The notes below the pieces were generated by a model that was not told the origin of the DNA, searched no databases, and was given only the letters and a program-made list of their open reading frames with translations. Shown piece after piece: positions 43,128 through 51,420 of a DNA stretch of 64,000 bases. The stretch comes from Candidatus Protoclostridium gallicola (GTDB taxonomy: Bacteria; Bacillota; Clostridia; Christensenellales; Pumilibacteraceae). How positions within the stretch are numbered: the stretch's first letter is position 1; every line of letters begins with the position of its first letter. A program made the translations under genes and the position numbers. The stretch covers positions 105,716 to 169,715 of the forward strand of contig CAJFLE010000003.1 in the NCBI GenBank assembly GCA_904387375.1, read 5' to 3'.

Positions 43128-46100
43128 TTATTTCGCTTTCGAAACGGAAACGGTCACTTTTTCGCCGTTGACGTCCCACTCCTTGGAGAAGTCGCCGCCG
43201 CTCACGAACGCGTCGCACAGAGTGTCCGCCTTTATGGATTCGGCGTACTTTTCCGCGACCGCGGAGATTACGGCGCTGCCAGACAGTCCCACGGTGATGT
43301 GGTCGGTGACCTCGAAGCCGTTATCCTTTCTCATCGTCTGGATCTTGGACACCAGCTCGCGCATATAGCCCTCTTCTTTAAGCTCGGGCGTCATGAGGCA
43401 GTCGAGCACGGCGGTCAGCCCCTTGTCGGACTGGGAAACGTATCTGCCCGTGCCCGTCGTGGAAATGAGCATGTCCTCGCTGCCCAGCTCCACGGTCGTG
43501 CCGCTCACGTCGAAAACGAACTTGCCGCCGTTTTCGACCGCCGCAGCGGCCTCGTCCGAATGCTCTGCGAGATACGCGCGTATGCCGCCGATGAGTTTGC
43601 CGTACTTCGGCCCCAGCGTTTTGAGCTGCGGCTTGACCTCGTACGCGACGAACGCCTTTGCGTCGGGCGCGTATTCTATCGCCTTGACGTTGAGCTCGCC
43701 TTCGAGCACTTCGGCGAGTTCGCCGTCCAGCGCGCCTTCCTCCGCGCCGCAAAGAATGAGGCGCGAGAGCGGCTGACGGTTCTTTATGTTGGCGGCGTTG
43801 CGGCAGCTTCTGCCGATATTCGCCGCGGTGAGCACGATCTGCATGCCCTTTTCGAGTTCCTTGTCCACGCGCGACATGTCAGCTTTCGGGAAGTCGCACA
43901 GGTGCACGGACTCGGGCGCGGTCTTGTCCACGCTGCACACGATGTTGCGGTATATGTTCTCGCTCATGAACGGAATGAAGGGAGCGCACAGGCGCGCGAG
44001 CGTTTCGAGCACCGTGTAAAGCGTCATATACGCCGCTTTCTTGTCCTCCGTCATACCGCCGCCCCAGTAGCGTTCGCGGCAGCGGCGCACGTACCAGTTG
44101 GACAGCGAGTCCACGAAATCCTGTATGGCGCGCGCCGGCTCGGTGATCTTATATTCGTTCAGGCAATCGTCCACGTACGCGACGAGAGTGTTCAGACCGG
44201 ACAGTATCCATCTGTCCATAAGCGACAGCTTACAGTCGGACAACGAGTACTTCGTCGGGTCGAATTTGTCTATTTCGGCGTAGAGCACGTAGAAACCGTA
44301 GGTGTTCCACAGCGTGCCGAGGAACTTGCGCTGCACCTCGCTGACCGCTTCGGCGTAGAAACGCGAAGGGATCCACGGGTTGGAGATGGTATAGAAATAC
44401 CAGCGCACGGCGTCGGCGCCCTGTTTGCCGAGTATCTCGAAGGGATCGACGACGTTGCCGAGGTGCTTGGACTGTTTCAGGCCGTTCTTGTCCAGCACGT
44501 GGCCGAGCACGATGCAGTTCTCGAACGGGGCGCGCCCGAACATGAGCGCGGACACCGCCTCGAGGGTATAGAACCAGCCGCGCGTCTGGTCGACGGCTTC
44601 GGAAATGAAATCGGCCGGGAAAGTTTCGTCGAAGAGATCCTTGTTCTCGAACGGATAGTGGTACTGCGCGAAGGGCATGGAGCCGGAGTCGTACCAGCAG
44701 TCGATGACCTCGGGAGTGCGGCGCATGGTGCCTCCGCACGAACACTTCCACGTCACGCCGTCCACGTACGGCTTGTGCAGCTCGATGTCTTCTTTCAGGC
44801 CGCCCTTCTCGCGCAGCTCCTTCCTGCTGCCTATGGCTTCCTGTTTTCCGCACTTGTCGCATATCCAGATGGGAAGCGGCGTGCCCCAATACCTTTCACG
44901 GGAAAGCCCCCAGTCGATGACGTTTTCGAGGAAGTTGCCCATTCTGCCCGAACCTATTCCGGGCGGTATCCAGTTGACTTTGGCGTTGTTTTCGACCAGC
45001 TCTTTTTTGAGATCGGTCATTCTGATGAACCAGCTCGAACGCGCGTAATACAGCAGCGGCGTGTCGCAGCGCCAGCAGAACGGATAGCTGTGCGTGAACT
45101 TCATGCGGGACTGAAGCTGGCCGCGCTTTTCCAGGTCGTCCATGACGAGCGCGTCGCCGTCCTTGCAGAACAGCCCGGTCAGTTCCCCGCAGCCGTCCAC
45201 GAACTTGCCGTCCGGACCGACGAGCTGCACGAAAGGCAGGTTGTATCTGCGCCCCACGCGGCTGTCGTCCTCGCCGAACGCGGGCGCGATATGCACGACG
45301 CCGGTGCCGTCGGTGAGCGTGACGTAATCGTCGCAGGTGACGAACCACGCTTTTTCGTTGTTTTTGAGCTTATAAAAATCGAAGAGCGGTTCGTATTCGG
45401 TGCCCTCGTACTCCGCGCCCTTTTTGCGCGACAGCACTTTGTACTCTTCGAAATATTTGCCGACGAGCGCCTCCGCCAGGATGTAGCGGCTGCCGCCTGC
45501 CTCGATCTCGCAGTAAGTTTCGTTCGCGTTCATGCACAGCGCGACGTTGGACGGGAGCGTCCAAGGAGTCGTCGTCCAGGCGAGGATATACAGATCCTTC
45601 TCGCCTTTCACCCGGAAGCGGGCGGTGCACGACGTTTCTTCGACGTCCTTGTATCCCTGCGCGACCTCGTGCGAAGCGAGCGCCGTGCCGCAGCGCGGGC
45701 AGTAAGGCACTATTTTGTAACCCTTGTATATGAGGCCGCGGTCGAAAACGGATTTCAGGCTCCACCACTCCGACTCGATGTAGTCGTCGTCGTAGGTGAC
45801 GTACGGGTGTTCCATGTCCGCCCAGTAACCGACCTGATCGCTCATTTCCTCCCACAGGGTCTTGTATTTCCAGACGCTTTCCTTGCACTTCTTGATGAAC
45901 GGCTCGATGCCGTACTTTTCGATCTGATCCTTGCCGTTCAGGCCCAGCGTCTTTTCCACTTCGAGCTCGACGGGCAGGCCGTGCGTATCCCAGCCGGCCT
46001 TGCGGAGAACGTGGCAGCCTTTCATCGTCTTATAGCGCGGTATTATGTCTTTCATGACGCGGGTGAGCACGTGGCCGATATGCGGCTTGCCGTTCGCGGT

Positions 46101-46244
46101 CGGAGGTCCGTCGTAGAACGAGAACTCCTCGCCGCCCTCGCGCGAAGAAACGCTTTTCTCGAAAATCTTATTTTCCTTCCAGAACTTCGTCACCTCGCGT
46201 TCGCGGTCCACGAAATTCAGACTGCTGTCCACTTTCTTATACAT
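43128..46244 (-). CDS. ileS: isoleucyl-tRNA synthetase (long, eukaryote-like form)
   Basis: The 1038-residue length and order of blocks fit the IleRS2 type. The HIGH motif is in GPPTANGKPHIGHVLTRVMKD, and GWDTHGLPVE follows. The KMSKS loop reads KQSKHLGN, with Gln for Met and His for the last Ser; the DNA is clear at this point. CP1 editing domain residues are in WTTTPWTLPSN. IleRS2 enzymes tend to resist mupirocin, but that is inference. GGAG lies 6 bases before the ATG. Single-gene unit. Confidence 0.97.
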   Translation of the reverse strand: MYKKVDSSLNFVDREREVTKFWKENKIFEKSVSSREGGEEFSFYDGPPTANGKPHIGHVLTRVMKDIIPRYKTMKGCHVLRKAGWDTHGLPVELEVEKTLGLNGKDQIEKYGIEPFIKKCKESVWKYKTLWEEMSDQVGYWADMEHPYVTYDDDYIESEWWSLKSVFDRGLIYKGYKIVPYCPRCGTALASHEVAQGYKDVEETSCTARFRVKGEKDLYILAWTTTPWTLPSNVALCMNANETYCEIEAGGSRYILAEALVGKYFEEYKVLSRKKGAEYEGTEYEPLFDFYKLKNNEKAWFVTCDDYVTLTDGTGVVHIAPAFGEDDSRVGRRYNLPFVQLVGPDGKFVDGCGELTGLFCKDGDALVMDDLEKRGQLQSRMKFTHSYPFCWRCDTPLLYYARSSWFIRMTDLKKELVENNAKVNWIPPGIGSGRMGNFLENVIDWGLSRERYWGTPLPIWICDKCGKQEAIGSRKELREKGGLKEDIELHKPYVDGVTWKCSCGGTMRRTPEVIDCWYDSGSMPFAQYHYPFENKDLFDETFPADFISEAVDQTRGWFYTLEAVSALMFGRAPFENCIVLGHVLDKNGLKQSKHLGNVVDPFEILGKQGADAVRWYFYTISNPWIPSRFYAEAVSEVQRKFLGTLWNTYGFYVLYAEIDKFDPTKYSLSDCKLSLMDRWILSGLNTLVAYVDDCLNEYKITEPARAIQDFVDSLSNWYVRRCRERYWGGGMTEDKKAAYMTLYTVLETLARLCAPFIPFMSENIYRNIVCSVDKTAPESVHLCDFPKADMSRVDKELEKGMQIVLTAANIGRSCRNAANIKNRQPLSRLILCGAEEGALDGELAEVLEGELNVKAIEYAPDAKAFVAYEVKPQLKTLGPKYGKLIGGIRAYLAEHSDEAAAAVENGGKFVFDVSGTTVELGSEDMLISTTGTGRYVSQSDKGLTAVLDCLMTPELKEEGYMRELVSKIQTMRKDNGFEVTDHITVGLSGSAVISAVAEKYAESIKADTLCDAFVSGGDFSKEWDVNGEKVTVSVSKAK

Positions 46245-46314
46245 GGTTTTCTCCGGTAATTTTTATCCTCATAAATTTACCCCAATCCTTCCCCGTTTGT
46301 CAACCGTTTTGCGT

Positions 46315-47049
46315 TCAGAGCATACAAAAATACACGCCGCAGATCATCAGCACGCTGCCCGCGAGCACGAACAGGTGCCATATCGCGTGGTTGTACGGCA
46401 GGCTGCGCCACTTGTAAACGCCCACGCCGGCAGTATACGCCACGCCGCCGCCGAGCAGCAGCAGGAACGCCGTCAGCCCTATGGCAAGGTACAGATGATA
46501 TATTCTCACGACGATGAGCCAGCCCATGACGACGTATGAAATGAATGTGAATACGCGGAATTTTTCCACGCTGATCGCGTTGAAGACGATGACGACGACG
46601 GCGAGCGCCGAAACGACGACGGCGATGACCGTGCCCCATATCGCGTCGGCGGGCTGTACGGTGCCGCGCTCGATCAGCCCGATGACGGCGTACGGCATGT
46701 ACGACGCGGCTATGAGCACGGAAATGGAGCAGTAATCGAAACGGCGCAGCACCGAACGGGCGCGGCTGCCGTATCTGCTGCCGTGGTAGACCGAGCTCAT
46801 GACGTACATGGACACGAGCGCGGCGGAAAACACGGCGACCGCCGCCACCGCGCCGCCGCCGTAACGGCCTTCGGCCACGCCGAACGCCGCTTTTACGATC
46901 ATGAGCACGCCGAAAACGAGGCATACCGCCGCGCCGAAAATATGGGTGGCGATGTTCATCGCCTCCTCTTTCGGGGTGTATTTGCGCTGCTCTTTGGTAT
47001 AATCCTTTTTCGGTTTGGGCGGCTCGGAGCCGCTTTCGATCTGATCCAT
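46315..47049 (-). CDS. hemolysin III-family (PAQR-like) membrane protein
   Basis: The 244-residue protein has a charged N-terminal 30 residues then seven predicted helices. THIFGAAVC, SSVYHGS and the final NHAIWHLFVLAGS carry the conserved His residues of the hemolysin III/YqfA/PAQR family, which form a metal-dependent hydrolase site. Physiological role in bacteria is unclear (membrane homeostasis). No ribosome binding site is visible and the start overlaps the region just after the acpP terminator. Confidence 0.88.
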   Translation of the reverse strand: MDQIESGSEPPKPKKDYTKEQRKYTPKEEAMNIATHIFGAAVCLVFGVLMIVKAAFGVAEGRYGGGAVAAVAVFSAALVSMYVMSSVYHGSRYGSRARSVLRRFDYCSISVLIAASYMPYAVIGLIERGTVQPADAIWGTVIAVVVSALAVVVIVFNAISVEKFRVFTFISYVVMGWLIVVRIYHLYLAIGLTAFLLLLGGGVAYTAGVGVYKWRSLPYNHAIWHLFVLAGSVLMICGVYFCML

Positions 47050-47069
47050 AAATATATTTAACGAAAAAC

Positions 47070-47100
47070 GATTCCATCCTCGCGTGGCGCGGATGGAATC
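47070..47100 (-). terminator. terminator of acpP
   Basis: GATTCCATCC and GGATGGAATC form a perfect 10-bp stem with an 11-base loop, followed on the minus strand by GTTTTTCG. Twenty-five bases after acpP. Confidence 0.85.
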
Positions 47101-47124
47101 ACTGCGTGCGGAAATGCACGTTTT

Positions 47125-47364
47125 TTACTTTACTACCGTTTCGAGATATTTGACAAGGTCGCCCACGGTTTCCAGTCCGTCAACCACGTCGTCGGGAATC
47201 GTGATGTCGTATTCCTGTTCCATCGCGAAAAGCAGTTCGACGACGGTGAGCGAATCGGCGTTGAGATCGGTCTTGATGTTGGTGTCCATCGTGATCTTCG
47301 ACTTGTCGACTTTGAGATATTCGGAAAGTTTGTCTACGATTATATCGAAAAGATTTCCTTCCAT
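47125..47364 (-). CDS. acpP: acyl carrier protein
   Basis: The 79-residue acidic protein has the phosphopantetheine site ADSLTVVELLFAMEQEYDI (Ser in DSL, about residue 38). It carries acyl chains in fatty acid synthesis. CAGGAGG lies 4-6 bases before the ATG. Encoded alone, away from other fab genes. Confidence 0.95.
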   Translation of the reverse strand: MEGNLFDIIVDKLSEYLKVDKSKITMDTNIKTDLNADSLTVVELLFAMEQEYDITIPDDVVDGLETVGDLVKYLETVVK

Positions 47365-47392
47365 TTTCTGCCTCCTGAAGTTCTTTTGGCAT

Positions 47393-47421
47393 ATTATATC
47401 ACAAGTTTTTCAAGTTGGCAA
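47393..47421 (-). promoter_or_regulatory. promoter of acpP
   Basis: Minus strand TTGCCA (47421-47416), 17-bp spacer, TATAAT (47398-47393), about 29 bases before the ATG. Confidence 0.8.
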
Positions 47422-47444
47422 GCGTTCGCCGCACCCGCCGCGCG

Positions 47445-48587
47445 TTATTTCCCGCGCAAAACGTCTATCGTCGCTTCGCCGCGCGAGGTTTGCAGGGTCA
47501 GCGCTTCGCCCGTGCCGTCGGACGAATAGGACAGCAGTTCGGCGAGCACGGCGCGCAGGCTCGCCCTGCCCGAAACTTCGACGTCGCCTACGGCGGTTAC
47601 GAGATCGGCGGGAGTGTCCTCGTCCCCTGCCGTGAGCGGGCATGCGGAACCGGTCTGCTTCACGCTCAGGCCGCTGACGGTGAGCGTGCCGACGAAGCCG
47701 CAAGGGTGCAGATTCGTCGCGTACGTATCGGTATCCAGCACGCAGATTTCGTATACTCCCGTATCCGCGGACGTGCGCGAAAGGCGCACGATATAGCCGC
47801 CGAGCGCGCCGCCCATTATGTCGGTTTCTCCGCCGTCCGCCGCGTCCAGCACCGCCATGGCGATCTCGGCAGGCACGGCGTAGCAGCCGCCGTCGTCGGC
47901 GTAAGTCAGAATACCGTTCAGTCTGCCTTCAGAGTCAAGCAGCGCGCCGCCGCTCATGCCCTCCGCGGTTGGGCAGGTCGCGGAAATCACGGGCACGGAC
48001 TTTTCGCCGCTGCCGATAAGTCTGTCCACAGACACGGCGGTGAAATCGTCAGTTTCTCCGGAGAGCAGCGTTATGGAAGAAGAAGCGGAACCTATGGCGT
48101 AGGCGGCTCCGTCCGAGGCGGAGGACAGATCGGCCTCCGTCACTTCCGTGAAACTTCCGCCGTAACCGGCGACGGACAGCACGGCGATGTCGTAATAGGG
48201 CAGATAGCCTTCCACCGACGCGGAAAACGCGTCCCCATCGGCGTTCGTAACCGTGATCTGCGGCATTACGGCGTTTTCGATTTCGCCGCTTTCCGCGTCC
48301 CTTACCGGCGCGGATCCCATAACGACGTGGTAGTTTGTCAGACATAATATTTCGCCGTTTTCGCCTTTTCTGATGATAACCGAGCTGCCGCTGCGCGTCG
48401 TGCCGCTGTCGGTCGCGGTGACCGTCAGTACATTGCTTACGAAAGCTTCCGCCTTTTCCCTGCCCGCGCCGTCGTCGCCGGGGTCGTCGTCCTCGGGCGA
48501 GCAGCCGCAGAGCGCCGCGGCGATAAACGCGAGCGCGGCGAGCAGGCAGACGACACGCAGTATGAATTTTTTTGACGAAACTCTCAT
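47445..48587 (-). CDS. HtrA-like trypsin-fold serine protease lipoprotein
   Basis: The 380-residue protein has a signal with a lipobox (AALCGC near residue 28), so it is an exported lipoprotein. The trypsin-like domain has LTNYHVV (catalytic His), YLPYYDIAVLSV (Asp) and EGMSGGALLD (Ser), the S1C pattern. A C-terminal domain of about 100 residues, ending TLQTSRGEATIDVLRGK, is PDZ-like. Such proteins degrade or monitor misfolded surface proteins. AGAGAGAG lies before the ATG. Confidence 0.88.
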   Translation of the reverse strand: MRVSSKKFILRVVCLLAALAFIAAALCGCSPEDDDPGDDGAGREKAEAFVSNVLTVTATDSGTTRSGSSVIIRKGENGEILCLTNYHVVMGSAPVRDAESGEIENAVMPQITVTNADGDAFSASVEGYLPYYDIAVLSVAGYGGSFTEVTEADLSSASDGAAYAIGSASSSITLLSGETDDFTAVSVDRLIGSGEKSVPVISATCPTAEGMSGGALLDSEGRLNGILTYADDGGCYAVPAEIAMAVLDAADGGETDIMGGALGGYIVRLSRTSADTGVYEICVLDTDTYATNLHPCGFVGTLTVSGLSVKQTGSACPLTAGDEDTPADLVTAVGDVEVSGRASLRAVLAELLSYSSDGTGEALTLQTSRGEATIDVLRGK

Positions 48588-48606
48588 ATTACTCTCTCTT
48601 TCCGTA

Positions 48607-49332
48607 TCAGCCGCGGATTATTTTTCCGGTGCCGTTATAGTACGACGGCGCGTTGTCAGCGGTGACGTCCGTCCAATCCACCGGCGTCATGCCGTGCACC
48701 GCGAGAAAACTATTCACGCGAGAAAAGGGCTTCGAGCCGAAAAAGCCGTTCGTCGCGCTCATGGGCGACGGATGCGCGCTCTTTACGATATAGTGCTGCC
48801 TGCCGATGAGCGGTTCTTTCATCTGGGCGTTGCGCCCCCACAGCACGAACGCGAGCGGCTTCTCCCGCGCGCCCAGCGTCTTTATCACGAAGTCGGTGAA
48901 CTCCTGCCAGCCGCAGTTCGCGTGAGCGTTGGAGCTGCCCGCGCGCACTGTGAGCGTGGCGTTGAGCAGCAGCACGCCCTGCCTCGCCCAGCCCGTAAGC
49001 TCTCCTCCCTTGCCCGCCATGGACACGCCGAGGTCCGTTTCGATCTCTTTGTAAATGTTGCGCAGCGAGGGCGGCAGGGCTATGCCCTCGCCCACGGCGA
49101 ACGCGAGACCGTTGGCCTGACCGGGATTTATGTACGGATCCTGACCGACGATGACGACTTTCGCGTCCGAGTACGAAACGTATTTCAGGCTGGCGAAAAT
49201 GAGCGAACGCGGCGGATATACCGTGTGCTCGCGGTACTCGTTTTCAAGAAAGTTCATTATTCTGACGAAGTACGGCTTGTCCGTTTCCGCGGCAAGCAGC
49301 TCGTCCCATTCGTTGCCTATTTTCAGATTCAT
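48607..49332 (-). CDS. ung: uracil-DNA glycosylase, family 1
   Basis: Ung removes uracil from DNA. The 241-residue protein has VIVGQDPYINPGQANGLAFAV with the catalytic Asp, LLLNATLTVRAG, and the HPSPMSATNGFFGSKPFSRVN block. The residue after DPY is Ile where His is normal, and QAHGL reads QANGL. The ATG at 49332 is 6 bases after a -10 box without a ribosome binding site, so the mRNA should be leaderless. Confidence 0.94.
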   Translation of the reverse strand: MNLKIGNEWDELLAAETDKPYFVRIMNFLENEYREHTVYPPRSLIFASLKYVSYSDAKVVIVGQDPYINPGQANGLAFAVGEGIALPPSLRNIYKEIETDLGVSMAGKGGELTGWARQGVLLLNATLTVRAGSSNAHANCGWQEFTDFVIKTLGAREKPLAFVLWGRNAQMKEPLIGRQHYIVKSAHPSPMSATNGFFGSKPFSRVNSFLAVHGMTPVDWTDVTADNAPSYYNGTGKIIRG

Positions 49333-49338
49333 ACGACA

Positions 49339-49367
49339 AGCATAACAATTTTCGCCCGATTTTGCAA
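49339..49367 (-). promoter_or_regulatory. promoter giving a predicted leaderless ung mRNA
   Basis: Minus strand TTGCAA (49367-49362), 17-bp spacer, TATGCT (49344-49339), then TGTCGT and ATG at 49332. Confidence 0.7.
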
Positions 49368-49459
49368 GTATAATTCGCGTCCGTCCGGAAAAACTTTATT
49401 CATACGAAAGAAAAACAAAAGAGAAAGCGGCGGAGCCCCCTATCCGCCGCGTTTTTACA

Positions 49460-49645
49460 TTATGTCGGAAATACTCCGCCGCTGCCGTTCGAACCGCTGC
49501 CGCCGCCGTCGTCCGAACCGCCGAACAGCAGCGCAATGATCATCATCGTATTCAGCGACGACGTCACGCCGCACGAATCGTTGCGGTCGTTGAGCAGAAG
49601 CAGCATCATGAGCAGCAGCCTGAAGATTTCGCCGGAATCAGTCAT
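49460..49645 (-). CDS. small hydrophobic protein of unknown function
   Basis: The 61-residue frame begins MTDSGEIFRLLLMMLLLLNDRN, has a second hydrophobic part (TMMIIALLFGG) and a Gly/Ser/Asp-rich tail. Codon usage fits the genome. It is divergent from the ArsR-type gene, with start codons 53 bases apart. A TATATA box ends 6 bases before the ATG and TTGTCA lies 18 bp further up, so it may be leaderless. No family recognised; the small protein at 51421 ends in a similar LLLLLTGG stretch. Confidence 0.5.
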   Translation of the reverse strand: MTDSGEIFRLLLMMLLLLNDRNDSCGVTSSLNTMMIIALLFGGSDDGGGSGSNGSGGVFPT

Positions 49646-49698
49646 AACATTTATATATGCGACAAAACACGCGCGTGACAATATGTTATAATGCCGGT
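49646..49698. promoter_or_regulatory. 53-bp divergent promoter region
   Basis: Plus strand: extended -10 TGTTATAAT (49684-49692) ends 6 bases before the arsR-type ATG. Minus strand: TTGTCA (49681-49676) and TATATA (49657-49652) point at the small hydrophobic gene. The two promoters overlap, so binding of either polymerase or the regulator would affect both. Confidence 0.55.
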
Positions 49699-50079
49699 AT
49701 GGTAATAAGAGAAGACGTAATGCCCGGTTCGCTCCGGGCGGCCACGCTGCTCGACCCGCGGTCGGAGGCGCTGGTCAGAAAGTATATGCCCAAGGGCGCG
49801 ACGCTGGACGAAATGTCGGCGGTTTTCACCGCGTTCGCCGATCCCGGACGGCTGCGCATCATTTCCGCACTGTCCGTCAGCGAAATGTGCGTCGGGGATC
49901 TGTCCGCCGTCCTCGGGATAAATCAGACGACGCTGTCGCATCAGCTGCGTTTTCTCCGCAGCGCGAACATCGTGTCCTGCAAAAAGCAGGGCAAGGTCGT
50001 GTTCTATTCCCTGTCCAAGCCGCTCATTCTCGACCTCATGCTTATAGCCGCGAAACTGCGCGACGACGCGTCGGCGTAA
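49699..50079 (+). CDS. ArsR/SmtB-type transcriptional regulator
   Basis: About 126 residues. A winged helix-turn-helix is clear: FADPGRLRIISALSVSEMCVGDLSAVLG then NQTTLSHQLRFLRSANIVSCKKQGKVVFYSL. A single Cys in MCVGDL and one in VSCKK could contribute to metal or redox sensing, but the ELCVCDL pair of arsenic sensors is absent. The start may be ATG 49699 (leaderless, 6 bases from TATAAT) or ATG 49720. It abuts the convergent XRE gene with no gap. Confidence 0.85.
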   Translation: MVIREDVMPGSLRAATLLDPRSEALVRKYMPKGATLDEMSAVFTAFADPGRLRIISALSVSEMCVGDLSAVLGINQTTLSHQLRFLRSANIVSCKKQGKVVFYSLSKPLILDLMLIAAKLRDDASA

Positions 50080-50283
50080 TCAGTCCTCGAGACCGAGCAG
50101 CCAGTCGGAAGATACGCCGAAATATCTGGCAAGCGTAATTACGGCTAACGCGTTCGGAACGCGCTGACCTTTTTCCCAGAATGCGATCGCGCTCTGGCTC
50201 AATCCCGTTTCCTTTGCGAGTTTCTCCTGTGACATTCCGCGCGACAAACGCAGCTCTTTCAATCTCTCGATAAAAATATCCAT
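50080..50283 (-). CDS. small XRE-family repressor
   Basis: The 67-residue protein is one HTH domain (LKELRLSRGMSQEKLAKETGLSQSAIAFWEKGQRVP) plus a short tail WLLGLED. It is divergent from the cysteine-rich gene, and repeats ACCAC-N4-GTGGT lie between them, suggesting autoregulation. TAGAAT ends 6 bases before the ATG without a ribosome binding site. Confidence 0.88.
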   Translation of the reverse strand: MDIFIERLKELRLSRGMSQEKLAKETGLSQSAIAFWEKGQRVPNALAVITLARYFGVSSDWLLGLED

Positions 50284-50294
50284 AAAAATATTCT

Positions 50295-50364
50295 ATCACA
50301 AACGTGGTTAAAATGCTTGACAAACCACATTCGTGGTTGATAAAATAATAACCACAAATGTAAT
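50295..50364. promoter_or_regulatory. three operator-like repeats within divergent promoters
   Basis: The 14-base palindrome ACCACATTCGTGGT (50324-50337) lies inside the 18-bp spacer of a plus-strand promoter, TTGACA (50317-50322) and TAAAAT (50341-50346). Half-matching copies are at 50295-50308 (ATCACAAACGTGGT) and 50351-50364 (ACCACAAATGTAAT). Centre spacings are 29 and 27 bp. The neighbouring XRE protein is the likely ligand. Confidence 0.7.
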
Positions 50365-50386
50365 AAGTCAATTATTATGGATTAGT

Positions 50387-50656
50387 ATGGAAAGATCAAT
50401 ATGCGAAAACTGTAAAAATTATTATCCGCATTATGTAAAACTCGACAACCGATTTATAAGTACATGTTGCGGACATTGTGCAAAAAGAAAAAATACAAAT
50501 AATAGAATCAAATGCAATTCATTCGAACAAAGAGATATGGCCAAAGAAAAAGAAAAATGCATAAAAAATCTTACTATTCTATTAATTAAGGCAACTACTT
50601 TGCTGCAAAATATAAAAGATATTATTTCGTCTGAAGAGACACAGAACGAAGCATAA
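50387..50656 (+). CDS. cysteine-rich, zinc-binding-like small protein
   Basis: About 89 residues. The N-terminal half has seven cysteines and histidines in CENCKNYYPH and CCGHCAKRKNTNNRIKC, suited to metal binding. The C-terminal half is a Lys/Glu helix (LLIKATTLLQNIKDIISSEE). The DNA is AT-rich compared with neighbours, suggesting transfer. It is controlled by a promoter containing the XRE operator. No family recognised. The ATG at 50387 is chosen as the start of the cysteine-rich unit; the ribosome binding site is weak. Confidence 0.65.
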   Translation: MERSICENCKNYYPHYVKLDNRFISTCCGHCAKRKNTNNRIKCNSFEQRDMAKEKEKCIKNLTILLIKATTLLQNIKDIISSEETQNEA

Positions 50657-50694
50657 CAAAAAACCGTTCCGGGCGGAACGGTTTTTTGTTATGC
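50651..50694. terminator. bidirectional terminator
   Basis: Perfect 20-base arms (50651-50670 and 50675-50694) with a GGGC loop include A6 and T6 tracts beside CCGTTCC/GGAACGG, so it can end both the cysteine-rich gene and the rubrerythrin gene. Confidence 0.9.
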
Positions 50695-50703
50695 GATATG
50701 CTG

Positions 50704-51252
50704 TTATTTGCCGAAATATCTCTTGAGCAGACCTTCGAACGCTTTGCCGTGGCGGGCTTCGTCGCGGGCCATTTCGTGAACGGTGTCGTGAATAGCGTCA
50801 AGACCGAGCTCTTTTGCCTTCTTTGCAAGCTCGAACTTGCCCATCGTAGCGCCGTTCTCGGCCTCTACGCGCATTTCGAGGTTCTTCTTGGTGGAATCGG
50901 TGACGACTTCGCCGAGGAGCTCCGCGAACTTAGCGGCATGCTCTGCCTCTTCGTAAGCCGCTTTTTCCCAGTAAAGGCCGATTTCGGGATAGCCTTCCCT
51001 GTGAGCGACGCGCGCCATAGCGAGGTACATACCGACTTCGCTGCACTCGCCGTTGAAGTTCATGCGCAGGCCTTCGATAATCTCGGGATCTACGCCCTTT
51101 GCGACGCCGACGACGTGCTCAGCCGCCCAGGTCATCTTATTCTCTTCTTTCTTCGTGAACTTGGATCCCGGAACGCCGCACTGAGGGCACTTCTCGGGAG
51201 GAGTGTCTCCTTCGTGAACGTATCCGCAAACCGGACATACCCATTTTGCCAT
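50704..51252 (-). CDS. rubrerythrin with N-terminal rubredoxin domain
   Basis: The 182-residue protein starts with a rubredoxin domain (CPVCG and CPQCG Cys4 iron site, about 6-26) and continues with a ferritin-like di-iron four-helix bundle ([54 protein letters not shown]). The reversed domain order marks the class that acts as NAD(P)H-linked peroxide reductase in anaerobes. AAGGAG stands 8 bases before the ATG. A palindrome identical to the Fur 7-1-7 box covers its transcription start. Confidence 0.95.
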   Translation of the reverse strand: MAKWVCPVCGYVHEGDTPPEKCPQCGVPGSKFTKKEENKMTWAAEHVVGVAKGVDPEIIEGLRMNFNGECSEVGMYLAMARVAHREGYPEIGLYWEKAAYEEAEHAAKFAELLGEVVTDSTKKNLEMRVEAENGATMGKFELAKKAKELGLDAIHDTVHEMARDEARHGKAFEGLLKRYFGK

Positions 51253-51289
51253 TTTGTAATCTCCTTCTCCGCCGTATTACGTGCGGACT

Positions 51290-51339
51290 TTATTGATAAT
51301 CATTATCAATAATTATACACGATCGACGAAAAAAGTCAA
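51290..51339 (-). promoter_or_regulatory. promoter with Fur-type box for rubrerythrin
   Basis: Minus strand TTGACT (51339-51334) and TATAAT (51317-51312) are 16 bp apart. A perfect 11-1-11 palindrome (51290-51312) sits at the end of the -10 box and over +1. Its core is TGATAAT-C-ATTATCA, the Bacillus Fur consensus; PerR would need TTATAAT. Repression by an iron-bound Fur-family protein is inferred. Confidence 0.8.
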
Positions 51340-51420
51340 GCGTTTTCATACATATTTTTTATAATTTCCCGAACTTTTCGCCGGAGCGCGCATTATGATG
51401 ATAACGGGAGGACTATTGCC

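Noticed and set aside
43299..46259. 986-residue plus-strand open frame antisense to ileS
   Set aside because: Shadow of the high-GC ileS gene; no motif, no ribosome binding site and composition typical of antisense frames.
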